Below, piece after piece: positions 53,770 to 62,030 of a DNA stretch of 64,000 nt (the stretch's first letter is position 1; each line of letters begins with the position of its first letter). This DNA comes from Actinomadura flavalba DSM 45200. GTDB lineage: Bacteria > Actinomycetota > Actinomycetes > Streptosporangiales > Streptosporangiaceae. A program made the translations under genes and the position numbers. Where the stretch lies: the NCBI RefSeq assembly GCF_000374305.1, contig NZ_KB894095.1:62001-126000 (forward strand), given 5' to 3'. The notes below the pieces were generated by a model. It was not told the DNA's origin and made no database searches. It was given only the letters and a program-made list of their open reading frames with translations.

Positions 53770-54549
53770 CTAGCTGTTCCGGGGCGGCGGCTGCGGTGCT
53801 TCGGTGCCGTAGACGGGGAAGAGCCGGCGGCAGGCGTCGGCGACGAGCGCGGCGGCGACGGGGTCGCTGTCGCCGGGCAGCGAGCGCAGCCACCGCCGTA
53901 CCTTGCGTGCGGCCAGGAGCGGGATGCCGTCGACGGTCGGGGTGCGCCAGGCCGGGAGGCGGCCGCCGTGGACGGCCAGCACGGCGCGCACGTCGCGGGG
54001 TGCGTCGGGTCCGAGGTCGCGGCGCAGCGTCGCGGCGACGCGACGGGCCTCGAACGCCGCCGACCCGACGACCTTGCGCCCGCCGACCTTGCCGACGCGC
54101 AGGCGGCGGCCGGTGGCCTTGACGACGCGTCCCCGCGACCACTGCTTGGAGTCCACGACGATCACGGCGGCCGCCGGGGTGACGACCAGGTGATCGACGT
54201 TCGCGCGCGTGCCGGGAAGGGCGCGGTCGTGCAGGACGACGTACCCGTCGCGTTCCAGCGGCCGCAGCAGCCGGGCGGTGGCGCGTTCGCCGCGTGCGCC
54301 CTGGAGCCAGGTCCGCGCGGAGTCGTGGCGGTGCTGCCACCACAGCACGGCGCCCGCGACCAGGAAGAGAGCGGCGAGCGCGGCGCGGCCGCCGAGCGTC
54401 AGCAGCGCCGCCAGCGAGGCGGCGGCCGGGAGGACGCCCAGGGCGACCAGACGAGCGTTACGTCCCGCCGCTCGCAGCTCCCGGTACCGATCCACGGCCG
54501 ACCCACCCGGGCGGTACTGCGAATCGGCGGGCGGAGATCGGCGGAGCAT
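53770..54549 (-). CDS. NERD (nuclease-related) domain membrane protein
   Basis: About 259 residues. Two membrane helices near the N-terminus (about residues 38-77) are followed by a NERD domain: GARGERATARLLRPLERDGY, ALPGTRANVDHLVVTPAAAV, IVVDSKQW. The Glu, Asp and D-x-K of a PD-(D/E)xK nuclease core are recognisable. NERD proteins are thought to act on nucleic acids; the substrate is unknown. ATG 54549 is preferred because AGGG lies 8 bases upstream, although the frame is open to 54654. Confidence 0.83.
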   Translation of the reverse strand: MLRRSPPADSQYRPGGSAVDRYRELRAAGRNARLVALGVLPAAASLAALLTLGGRAALAALFLVAGAVLWWQHRHDSARTWLQGARGERATARLLRPLERDGYVVLHDRALPGTRANVDHLVVTPAAAVIVVDSKQWSRGRVVKATGRRLRVGKVGGRKVVGSAAFEARRVAATLRRDLGPDAPRDVRAVLAVHGGRLPAWRTPTVDGIPLLAARKVRRWLRSLPGDSDPVAAALVADACRRLFPVYGTEAPQPPPRNS

Positions 54550-54946
54550 GACGCGCACCCTCTCGACGACCGGGCGGACTCCAACCGTAGGACCGGTGGC
54601 GACGCCGTCGCCACCGGTGACCGGAGGTGGCCGGGTAGCGACGGCCGTCGTCAAGGCCGCACGCGCCTACTTCTCCGCCATGAACAACGGGGCGGCCTCC
54701 GAGCACCGCACGCAAAAGAGCTACCTGCCCCCCGTCGTAGCTATACGAGAGCACCGACTCAATTGAAATCAGGGATGGTGACGCAGGTCGCTTCCTGATG
54801 ATGACCGAATGAGCCCGGTCGCGTCAGGATGAGCGCGGCGGATACCTGAAGCGTCGGCGGAAGTACCTAAGCGCGTCAGATTCCCCCTCTTCTCCGGCTC
54901 CCAAGTTTGGTGTCACAAGGGAGCACGAGCACCGAGGAGATGGAAC
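54550..54946. other. Gap without a supported gene
   Basis: About 400 bp with less biased codons and several short frames; no gene, RNA or repeat is recognised. It marks the start of the decayed zone that runs to the LOG fragment. Confidence 0.4.
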
Positions 54947-55150
54947 ATGGGCGACGCCGACGAGCTGGTCCAGCGCTACCCCGCCGCATGGAACGAGACC
55001 GACGCGGCCGCGCGGCGGGCGGTCCTGGCGGAGGTGTTCGCCGAGGACGCGGCGTACACCGACCCGCTGGTGTCTGTCCAGGGCGGGAACGGCCTCGACG
55101 CCGCCATCGCGGCGGTCCAAGCGCAGTTCGGCGGGCTGGTCTTCAGCCTC
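54947..55150 (+). pseudogene. Truncated NTF2/SnoaL-like protein
   Basis: A normal start (ATG 54947 after GAGGAG) and 68 residues of an NTF2-like protein: LVQRYPAAWNETDAAARRAV, FAEDAAYTDPLVSVQGGNGL, DAAIAAVQAQFGGLVFSLGG. The homology stops abruptly at about 55148, and the rest of the frame (to 55282) is the antisense of a LuxR-type fragment. The C-terminal half of the domain is missing, so it is not functional. Confidence 0.75.
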
Positions 55151-55590
55151 GGCGGCGCGGTCGGTCGAGCCGCTGCGCGTCGTCGACCAGGCACAGCAGC
55201 CCCGTGTCCGCCGCGTGCTCCGCGAGCAGGGACGGCACCGCCAGCCCGGCGAGCATCGGTTCGGAGCCGGACGCGGGTCTGAGCCCGAACGCCGCTTCGA
55301 GGGTTTCACGCTTCGGGACGGGCAGCGCGGCGTCCGAGCGCCGGACGCAGCAGCAGTTGCAGCCCCGAGAACGGCAGCTCCGCCTCATACTCGACGCCCG
55401 TGGCGCGGAGGAGCCGCATGTCCCCGGCCCCGATCGCCGCGGCGGCGTGGTCGAGCAGCGCCGTCTCGCCGATGCCCGGGTCGCCGCGCAGCACCAGCGA
55501 CGAACTGCTCCCGGCCCTGGCTCCCGCCAGCAGCTCAGCGATCGCATCCTGCTCAGGCTTCCGCCCATGCCGATCCCCCGCGCCTATCCT
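55150..55590 (-). pseudogene. Fragment of a LuxR-family AAA regulator
   Basis: A Walker-A region RGDPGIGETALLDHAAAAIG, where the essential Lys is replaced by Glu, lies in one frame (about 55590-55306). The following region (LEAAFGLRPASGSEPMLAGL, then LLCLVDDAQRLDRPRRRG, a Walker B) lies in another. No start region or C-terminal LuxR HTH is present: the sequence ends against the NTF2-like fragment. It is a double-broken remnant of a roughly 900-residue MalT/LAL regulator. Confidence 0.8.
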
Positions 55591-55846
55591 GCCATTCGTC
55601 CAGAATGTCCGTAAGGCAGTTCATGGGCGTCCGGCTTGTCGTCAGCCGATCGCCGTGCCCCGGGTCTCGATGTGCCGGGCCGGGCGGTGTGCCGCTTCGG
55701 GCCGCCGAGGTCGAGCCCCCGCCGGACGCAGGCGCGCGGTTGGCGAAGCCGCAGTACTCGGCCCAGCACCCGTAGCGCCGAGCATCGCCCGCTCCTGCGA
55801 CTTGGGCAGGCCGTGTCCTGCCAGTGCACCGGGCCGGGCCTGCGGG

Positions 55847-56205
55847 TTAGGCGGGGTCTTCGGCGGCTTCTGCGGTGGCCTCGGCGGCGGCGCGTTCTTC
55901 CTTGAGGCGGCGTTCGGTTTCCTCGTGGGCGCTGACGATGGTCTGGACGGCGTCGGCGGGGTCGTCGGTGAGGTGGATGAGGTCCAGGTCGTGCTTGGAG
56001 ATCTTGCCCGCCGGGAGCATGACGTCGCGGACCCAGTCGATGAGGCCGCCCCAGTACGCGGTGCCGACCAAGACGATCGGGAAGCGCGTCACCTTGCGGG
56101 TCTGCACCAGGGTGACGGCCTCGAAGAGTTCGTCCAGGGTGCCGAAGCCGCCGGGCAGGACGATGAACGCCTGGCTGTACTTCACGAAGACCGTCTTGCG
56201 GACGA
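55847..56205 (-). pseudogene. 3' part of a LOG-family (TIGR00730) gene, cut by element insertion
   Basis: Residues from FVRKTVFVKYSQAFIVLPGG to the TAA stop are a well-preserved C-terminal half of a LOG protein, including the PGGFGTLDELFE signature and an Ala/Glu-rich tail. Upstream of the FVRK codons (about 56203) the homology stops completely and the sequence becomes AT-rich and unrelated. About the first 130 residues are missing. The abrupt loss next to an integrase gene indicates that a mobile element split the gene, leaving its 5' part beyond the far end of the element. Confidence 0.75.
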
Positions 56206-56357
56206 AATTACACGGTTGCGCGAAGATCGCCATGCATGTAGACGTATATATGCAGTTCAGAGACGACATCGTGTTAGCCAGTGGAGTTCAGTGGAGTCGG
56301 TTGGCACGGCGTCGTTCTAACAAATCTCCTAACCGATGATCTCCAGGAGGAACGTCG

Positions 56358-57728
56358 TTGGCCTACACGCAGGCACGGCCGTCGAAGACCAAGGGCGTCC
56401 GCTACGTGGGCTTCTACCGGGCCGCGGATGGCAAGATCAAGCCGGCCGGAACCTTCGCGACCGAGGACGAGGCGCTGCGCGTCGCCGAGGAGCAGGAACG
56501 CCACATCCGCGACGCACGCGACGGCACGCCGCCCGCTGACAAGGCGCGGATGACGATCAAGCAGTTCGGCACCACGCGCTTCATTCCCCGCGCCGACATC
56601 ACTCCGAAGGCCAAGCAGACCTACAAGTCGCACCTCAAGAACCACGTCTACCCGTACCTCGGCTCCCTCCGGGTCGCCGAGATCGCCCGGGAGACCATCT
56701 ACAACCATCTGGTGACGACGCTGGTCCGCGAGGGCGTGAGCCTCACGACGCGCAGAGCCGTCCGCACCGTGCTGTCGAGCATGCTCCAGATGGCGTGGGA
56801 CGAGGGTTACCGCGAGAACAACCCGGTGTCGACGATCAGGCTCAAGAAAGTGCCGGCCCGCAGGGTCCTGGTCGCCACCCACGCGCAGTGGAACCGGCTA
56901 GAAGCCGGTATGCCGTTCCCCGCCGCGAAGCTGTACGCGCGCCTGAACGTCACCACATGGGCCCGTCAGTGCGAGATGCGCACGCTCCGCCCCCGCGACT
57001 TCGAGTTCGACGACTCCCCGGTGATCAACATCACGCGCTCGGCGTCCTACGTGACTGCCGATAACCACCCGGACGGCGTCGCGGGGTGGGTCGTGCAGCC
57101 GAACCCCAAGAACGGCGACTGGCGAAGGTTCGCCATCTCCCAGAAGACAGCCTCGATGGTGCGTGCCCACATCGAAGAGCACGACATCAAGAGCGACGAC
57201 CTGCTGTTCCCCCAGTGGATGTTCGCCTACAGGCGCCCGAGCACAGGCGTCACGCTGATCGACAACGAGGAAATACCTCCACCGATCATCAGCAGCACAG
57301 GCAAGGCCTATCACCACGGAACAATGGGCGCCCGCTTCACGATGGACTGCCGCTGCGTGCACTGCAAGGCGTTCGCGGCCTGGTACGCCCGCCAGCGACG
57401 CGCCCGCACCCGCGACCCCGAGGCCCAAACCCGAACGAGCGTCTGGCGCCAGGACGGCACCGAATATCTCTCTTCCGACGTCTGGACGCGAATCTGGCGC
57501 GCAGCCCGAGACACCGTCGGCCTACCCGCCGCGTTCACCCCCTACAACGCCCGCCACACCGGCATCTCCTGGGCCGTCTCCCAAGGCGCCGACCTCGGTC
57601 GTGTCCGCCAACGCGCCGGCCACGGCAGCCTCGAAGTCACCTCCCGCTACCAAACCATCCTCGACGAATGCGACCCCACCCTCGCCGACAACCTCGACAC
57701 GCTCTTCGAAGACGCACCTGTGCGCTGA
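56358..57728 (+). CDS. Tyrosine recombinase / integrase
   Basis: A 456-residue site-specific recombinase. The N-terminal AP2-like arm-binding region (GVRYVGFYRAADGKIKPAGT) is followed by a SAM-like core-binding domain (about residues 65-150) and the catalytic domain from about 175. The first catalytic Arg lies in TWARQCEMRTLRPRD. The H-x-x-R box is YNARHT, with the first His replaced by Tyr/Asn, then RAGHGSLEVTSRYQTI supplies His/Trp-equivalent and nucleophile Tyr. An insert of about 60 residues with CRCVHCKAF (possible zinc knuckle) precedes the active-site box. TTG 56358 is preceded by AGGAGG. Confidence 0.92.
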   Translation: MAYTQARPSKTKGVRYVGFYRAADGKIKPAGTFATEDEALRVAEEQERHIRDARDGTPPADKARMTIKQFGTTRFIPRADITPKAKQTYKSHLKNHVYPYLGSLRVAEIARETIYNHLVTTLVREGVSLTTRRAVRTVLSSMLQMAWDEGYRENNPVSTIRLKKVPARRVLVATHAQWNRLEAGMPFPAAKLYARLNVTTWARQCEMRTLRPRDFEFDDSPVINITRSASYVTADNHPDGVAGWVVQPNPKNGDWRRFAISQKTASMVRAHIEEHDIKSDDLLFPQWMFAYRRPSTGVTLIDNEEIPPPIISSTGKAYHHGTMGARFTMDCRCVHCKAFAAWYARQRRARTRDPEAQTRTSVWRQDGTEYLSSDVWTRIWRAARDTVGLPAAFTPYNARHTGISWAVSQGADLGRVRQRAGHGSLEVTSRYQTILDECDPTLADNLDTLFEDAPVR

Positions 57729-57862
57729 TCTCCCAGACAGCAGTTTCATCAAGGAGCGCTGCGATGGATCCGTCTCGTCGGCATCGTGGCATCACCTCAG
57801 ATGCGAGATAGTCGAAGGCTGACGTGGAAGGAAAGCACTCGCGCTGAGGTCACCTCGGGTCG

Positions 57863-58120
57863 GCTCGAACGGTGACCGGCCACGGCAAGCCAATGCGACA
57901 TGCAGCGAGCCGGATGTCTCAGCGCGGAGCCGGGCGCTTCAACGGTGACCGGCCACGGCAGGCCGGTGCGACGCTGGTAGTCACTGTAGTTGCCCGCCCA
58001 TGCGGCGTGGCGCTGCAACGGTGACTGGCCACGGCGGGCCGGTGCGGCCCGCCCTTGACGGCGTTGGCCAACGCGCTCTTGGTGCTTCAACGGCGGCCGG
58101 CCACGGCCGGCCGGTGCGAC
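57863..58120 (-). CRISPR. Decayed CRISPR array, 4 repeats of 37 bp
   Basis: Repeats lie at 57863-57899, 57936-57972, 58012-58048 and 58084-58120, with spacers of 36, 39 and 35 bp. On the plus strand the repeat begins GCTTCAACGG and contains CCGGCCACGGC followed by GGCCGGTGCGAC. Read on the minus strand it ends GTTGAAGC, the usual 3' end of such repeats, so the leader would be to the right. All four repeats differ by three to five substitutions, the left one most. A fourth spacer-sized stretch (58121-58156) abuts the IS. No cas genes are visible. Confidence 0.85.
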
Positions 58121-58156
58121 AACTGCACCGCGCCGAGCGTCTGCGGGGGGCCCCGC

Positions 58157-59528
58157 AATGTGGACACCGGTTTCAGGTGGCAGCGGCGAGGCTACCTGTT
58201 GTCCCCTGTACCTGCGCGCCCCGCCACGTCGCTGTCGACGCGGTTGCCGGTCGAGCCCAGCAGGTTCCAGCCCGCGCCGAACGGGTCGTTCTCGTAGTTG
58301 ATCGGTGAGGTATGGCCGAGGCGGGAGTGCCTGCGGCGGGTGTTGTAGCGGGTGATCCAGCGGAACACTTGCATGCGGGCGGTCCGGGAGTCGGGCCAGT
58401 GGCGGGCGCCTTGCAGGACTTCGCGTTTGAGGGTGGCGTTGAAGGCTTCGGCGGCGGCGTTGTCCGCGCTGGTGCCGACCGCGCCCCGCGACCGGGGCAC
58501 GCCGAGCCGGTCACAGGCTGCAGCGAACTCGCGGCTGCAGTATTGGGCGCCGTTGTCGCTGTGGAAGATGGCTCCGTCCAGCCGTCCGCCCCGCCGGTGC
58601 GGCCGCCGCCTGCAGCGCGCCGGTCACCAGCTCGGTGCGCATGTGGTCGGCGATCGACCAGCCCACCAACCGCCGCGACCTTAGGTCCAGCACGGTGGCC
58701 AGACACAGGAACATACCGTCGGCGACCGGCAGGTAGGTGATGTCGCCGACGTACTTGTGGCCCAGTGCATCAGCGGTGAAGTCGCGGCGCAGCAGGTCGG
58801 GCACCGGCGCGGCGACCGGGTCAGGCACGGTGGTGCGGACCTTTGCGGGCGCAGCCGCAGCCCAGCGATGCCGTGCGCGCGCATCACCCGCTCGATCCGC
58901 TTGTGATTGACCCGCACGCCCTGGTCGCGCAGCTCGGCGGTGATCCGCGGAGACCCGTAGGTGCCGTCATGCTCGGCGTGGATCACGCGGATCCGGGCGG
59001 CGAGATCGGCCTCGGCCCGCGCCCGGACCACCCGCCCGGCGGCGGCACCGCGCTACCGGTAGAGACTGGATCGGGTCATCTGAAGCACCCGGCATAACCG
59101 CTTCACCCCGAAGGCGTCCGCGTGATCGTCAACGAACTGGAAGCGGTTCACCAGCGCGTCGCCCCGGCAAACACTTCGCCGCCTTGCGCAGGATGTCGCT
59201 CCAGTCCAGCTCCCGGATCCGGGCCTTGAGCTGCTGATTCTCTTCCTCAAGCACGTCAGGTGAGCCTACGTCCGGCTGGGAGTGCGAGGGCCGTGCCCGA
59301 GCCGACGCGACCGGGGCGGTGCCGCCGGTCCGGGCGTCGCGCACCCACTGCCGCAGCGTCGCCCGGTTGATCCCCAGATCGTCGGCGACCTGCCGGGTAG
59401 GTCTTGCCCGGATCCGACAGGTACAACGCGACCGCGTCGGCCTTGAGCTCCTCCGGATAGTAGTTCAGCGCCATCGATGACATCTCTTCCCCTGGACCTC
59501 AAGATCCAGTCTCCAAGGTGTCCACATT
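58157..59528 (-). mobile_element. IS3-family insertion sequence (inactive)
   Basis: About 1,372 bp bounded by perfect 12-bp terminal inverted repeats AATGTGGACACC (58157-58168) and GGTGTCCACATT (59517-59528). The orfA/orfB-type transposase between them is broken. No target duplication is apparent, suggesting a deletion or recombination after insertion. Its left end begins exactly where the next CRISPR repeat would be, and its right end lies in the 3' part of the parB remnant. Confidence 0.9.
58190..59475 (-). pseudogene. IS3-family transposase with multiple frameshifts
   Basis: OrfA starts ALNYYPEELKADAVALYLSD at about 59475, then an extra base in CCC (about 59398) shifts the frame to QVADDLGINRATLRQWVRDA. 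The leucine-zipper-like EEENQQLKARIRELDW follows, with another shift before NRFQFVDDHADAFGVKRLCR. The orfB part is interrupted by an in-frame TAG after SSLYR, then continues through RIRVIHAEHDGTYGSPRITA. Further shifts separate the DDE-domain blocks YVGDITYLPVADGMFLCLAT and NAAAEAFNATLKREVLQGAR. At least four lesions, so it is inactive. Confidence 0.9.
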
Positions 59529-60425
59529 CGAGGGGGAAGGCCCCCAGGTCCCCAGCCACGCGCCCCGGCCGGGGCAGTCGGCGTGGGCCCCGGCGTTCAT
59601 CTTCTCGCCGTCCTCGGTGAGCAGATCGCGCAGCGAGACCGAGCCCTCGGGAGGGTCTTGGTGACGGTCAGGCCCGTCGCTTCCAGCTCGGCGTCCTGCG
59701 CCGCATAACGAGCCTCGCTGGCCCGACGGTCCTCCAACCGCTGAACGGCGTACCTTCAGCGGCAAATACGCCGCCGCTGCCGTAGCGAACTACTCCAGCG
59801 CGTCGGGATCGTACTGGTACGGAGCCAGCAACGCCAGCTGATCAAACGTCCAGGCGTAGTCCATCTCGGCGACCAGCTCGCGGGCGTTGCCGATGAGCCC
59901 GCCCGCGCGCACACCGTGGCGGGCCTCCTCGCGCGACAGGACCGTCGCCTTACGGATCTGGGCCCTGGTCATGCCCGACTCCGACGCCGAGAACAGCGCC
60001 GCGGCCTCCTCGTGCACGTTCAGGCTCTCGCGGTACCGGCTGGTGATCATCACTGCAAACCCTTCTGATCACCGGTATCGGAGAGGAAGTCCGGCACCGC
60101 TCACAAGCCGACCCTCAACGCCGCATCCACCCGGATGTTGCCGTCCACCACCCGGTCCCGCCGCCCGGCTCGGCCGCGATTTCCAGCGGCGTCACGATGC
60201 CCGCCGCCGCCACCGACTTACGAAACGCCTGATCGGCCTGCTTGTCCTCACGGACGTTGCCCCGATGCGCGGTCAACAGCTCGACCGGGATCATCGGCTG
60301 CTCGGTGTAGGACAGAGCGTGCTGCCCGAGATCGGGACAGCCCACCTCGCCGTCGGGGGACCCGTCGTGGACGGCGGACTCTTCTGGGCTTCGTGCTCGG
60401 ATTCGATGTCTTTGGCTTCGGTCAC
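59529..60425 (-). pseudogene. Decayed ParB/RepB-type partition protein of ICE type
   Basis: Recognisable blocks in changing frames: PMIPVELLTAHRGNVREDKQ and AGIVTPLEIAAEPGGG (ParB N-terminal domain), RVVDGNIRVDAALRVG, then MITSRYRESLNVHEEAAALF, SESGMTRAQIRKATVLSREE, ELVAEMDYAWTFDQLALLAP, and finally LRDLLTEDGEKMNAGAHADC with PGRGAWLGTW. Frameshifts occur near 60370, 60165, 60055 and 59780, and there are in-frame TGA codons near 60104. The C-terminus is cut by the IS. The family is common on actinobacterial plasmids and integrative elements. Confidence 0.8.
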
Positions 60426-61196
60426 GTGCGTCCTTTCACCGCCGGGCTCGGTTGACGGCGCCGCCGCGTGGCGCTGCTCGAGGACTGTGGTCGGCCCTGG
60501 CCCAACTCAAGGCGACCGCGACGCGTGCAGCCGGGAACGCACACCGGGCGGCCCAGCCGGTTCAGATGCTCTCGGCGAAGACGAAAAGGTTCTGGACCGG
60601 CAGGCGAGCGCGAAGCACGGTCGCGGGCACGGCAGGCACGGCAAGCGCGGCAAGCGCGGCACAGCCTCGCGAGCCGGACGAGAAGTCGACTACTGTGCGC
60701 TGCGCGGCCCAGCGATAAGAGCACGGCAGCGACAACTGCGAAGGAGAACAGGCAGTTCTCTCATGTGAGGAATGCCCGTTCAATCAGAGGTGCTTGCCGT
60801 CAGATATCTGGATCGACGATGAGCGGCCGAAGGCGAACCGCCGCTGGATCACGGCGTGCTGGCCCCGCTCGCCGACTTCCTCGGCCGGCGCCAGGTCCTC
60901 GGCTCGGGTGGCTGGGCTTCGGCCCAGCCACCCGAGCCGATCCACGCGCTGGGTGTCGGCTGGTGTGGACCGCTCTGCAGATCGGCCTGGCTGCGGCTGC
61001 GCGTTGGTCAGGTACAGCGGGTGGTGGCACCGCTCTGTTGCAACTCGCCTGCCGCCCATTGAGGGCGGTGTGTTCGATTCCTGCGAGCTGGGTCCCGGCA
61101 GTTCTTGCGCGGTAGCTCGACACCAGTCCTCATAGGCAACGGTAATCGCGCAATAGTCGTTCTGCATTCCGGATGTTCTCCACGACAAACCGCAAT
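60426..61196. other. Gap without a supported gene
   Basis: About 770 bp with frequent frame changes and no recognised protein. It contains simple CGGCAAG-like repeats around 60627-60660 and the long hairpin at 60899. It may be decayed element sequence. Confidence 0.4.
60899..60940. terminator. Perfect 19-bp stem with TTCG tetraloop
   Basis: Arms TCGGCTCGGGTGGCTGGGC (60899-60917) and its exact complement (60922-60940) enclose TTCG. It lies about 260 bp beyond the stop of the PAPS-reductase-like gene in its direction of transcription. There is no U-tract on either side. It is probably a terminator or mRNA-end stabiliser; function not proven. Confidence 0.55.
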
Positions 61197-62030
61197 TTAG
61201 AGGTGGCAGACAGAGCAACCAGCCTCGTCGTCGTCGGAGTCGAGGGCGTCGGAGAGGACTTCGAGGAGCGGACGGTTGGGCTTGACGCGATTGGCGGCGC
61301 GCTCCAAGGCCGTCTGGTGCTTGGCTTCGATCTCATCCCGGCGCTCGATGAGCTCTGGGAGCGACTCGCCTTGTGACCAGGTGTAGTTGCGGCCCTTCAT
61401 GGCGGTGTGTCGGTATCGCACCTTCTCCTCGTACTCGACGGCACGGTCGAACAGCTCTGGGTGGCGCTCCTTGAGGCCGACCCACTCGTGCTTACGCTGG
61501 AAGAAGCAAAAGTAGCAGCCCGAGCGCGTTCGCCACTCGTAGTAGCCAGGCAGGCCGATGCCAGCCTCGTCGAGGATGCGCATCACGCCGGCCTTATCGA
61601 TGCCGTCCTCGCGGAAGGGGAAGACGGCATCGATGTTTGGCTTGGTGCTGACGTAGCCGATTCGGTTCTCGTCGGCACGGATGGCGACGTAGGAGATGAC
61701 CAGGTCATCGCCGACCCAGTCCTCTAGGGGCTTGATCTTGAGATTTTTGGTGCACCAGCGCATCTGCGGGCTAGGCAGAGTACCTTGGTAGACCTCCATC
61801 CAGTGGTCGAAGTCGCGGTCGGCGTTGAGTCGCACGATAGACTTGCCCAAGGCGGCCTCAAGCCGGTTGAGGTACTCATAGGTTTCGGGCAGTTCGGCAC
61901 CGGTGTCGCAGAAGAAGTACTCCATTTCCGGGACTCGATCGCGCATGTAGACGGCAAGCGCCGATGAGTCCTTGCCGCCGGATATACCGAGCACATGCCG
62001 GACCTTGTGGGGGTTAGGCCTGTCGGTCAT
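61197..62030 (-). CDS. PAPS reductase-family protein, SspD/BrxP/DndC-like
   Basis: A 277-residue ATP-pyrophosphatase-fold protein. The PP-loop is SGGKDS at residues 17-22, followed by YFFCDTGAELPETYEYL and MRWCTKNLKIKPLE (C93), typical of the COG0175 family. C172 and C175 (GCYFC) and a C-terminal CSVC (272-275) may hold an Fe-S cluster, as in DndC. It is smaller than DndC (about 500 residues), matching SspD/BrxP better. These enzymes activate the phosphate or carry sulfur for DNA phosphorothioation. It overlaps the upstream gene by 17 bases. Metabolic APS/PAPS reductase is unlikely because no CysDN or sulfite-reductase genes adjoin. Confidence 0.75.
   Translation of the reverse strand: MTDRPNPHKVRHVLGISGGKDSSALAVYMRDRVPEMEYFFCDTGAELPETYEYLNRLEAALGKSIVRLNADRDFDHWMEVYQGTLPSPQMRWCTKNLKIKPLEDWVGDDLVISYVAIRADENRIGYVSTKPNIDAVFPFREDGIDKAGVMRILDEAGIGLPGYYEWRTRSGCYFCFFQRKHEWVGLKERHPELFDRAVEYEEKVRYRHTAMKGRNYTWSQGESLPELIERRDEIEAKHQTALERAANRVKPNRPLLEVLSDALDSDDDEAGCSVCHL

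Noticed and set aside
55584..55829. 81-codon minus-strand frame
   Set aside because: No ribosome-binding site, Arg-rich low-complexity translation, lies in the decayed zone.
57863..58120. Ordinary intergenic direct repeats instead of CRISPR
   Set aside because: Regular 72-76-bp periodicity, unique spacers, internal hairpin and GTTGAAGC end fit CRISPR better.
60468..61115. 215-codon plus-strand frame and overlapping minus frames
   Set aside because: Low-complexity Arg/Ala composition spanning the long hairpin; no family and atypical codon use.
61197..62030. Possible assimilatory APS/PAPS reductase (cysH)
   Set aside because: No cysDNC or sulfite reductase genes, a tight overlap with a large unrelated protein, and a GCYFC-type Cys arrangement closer to DNA-sulfur-modification proteins.
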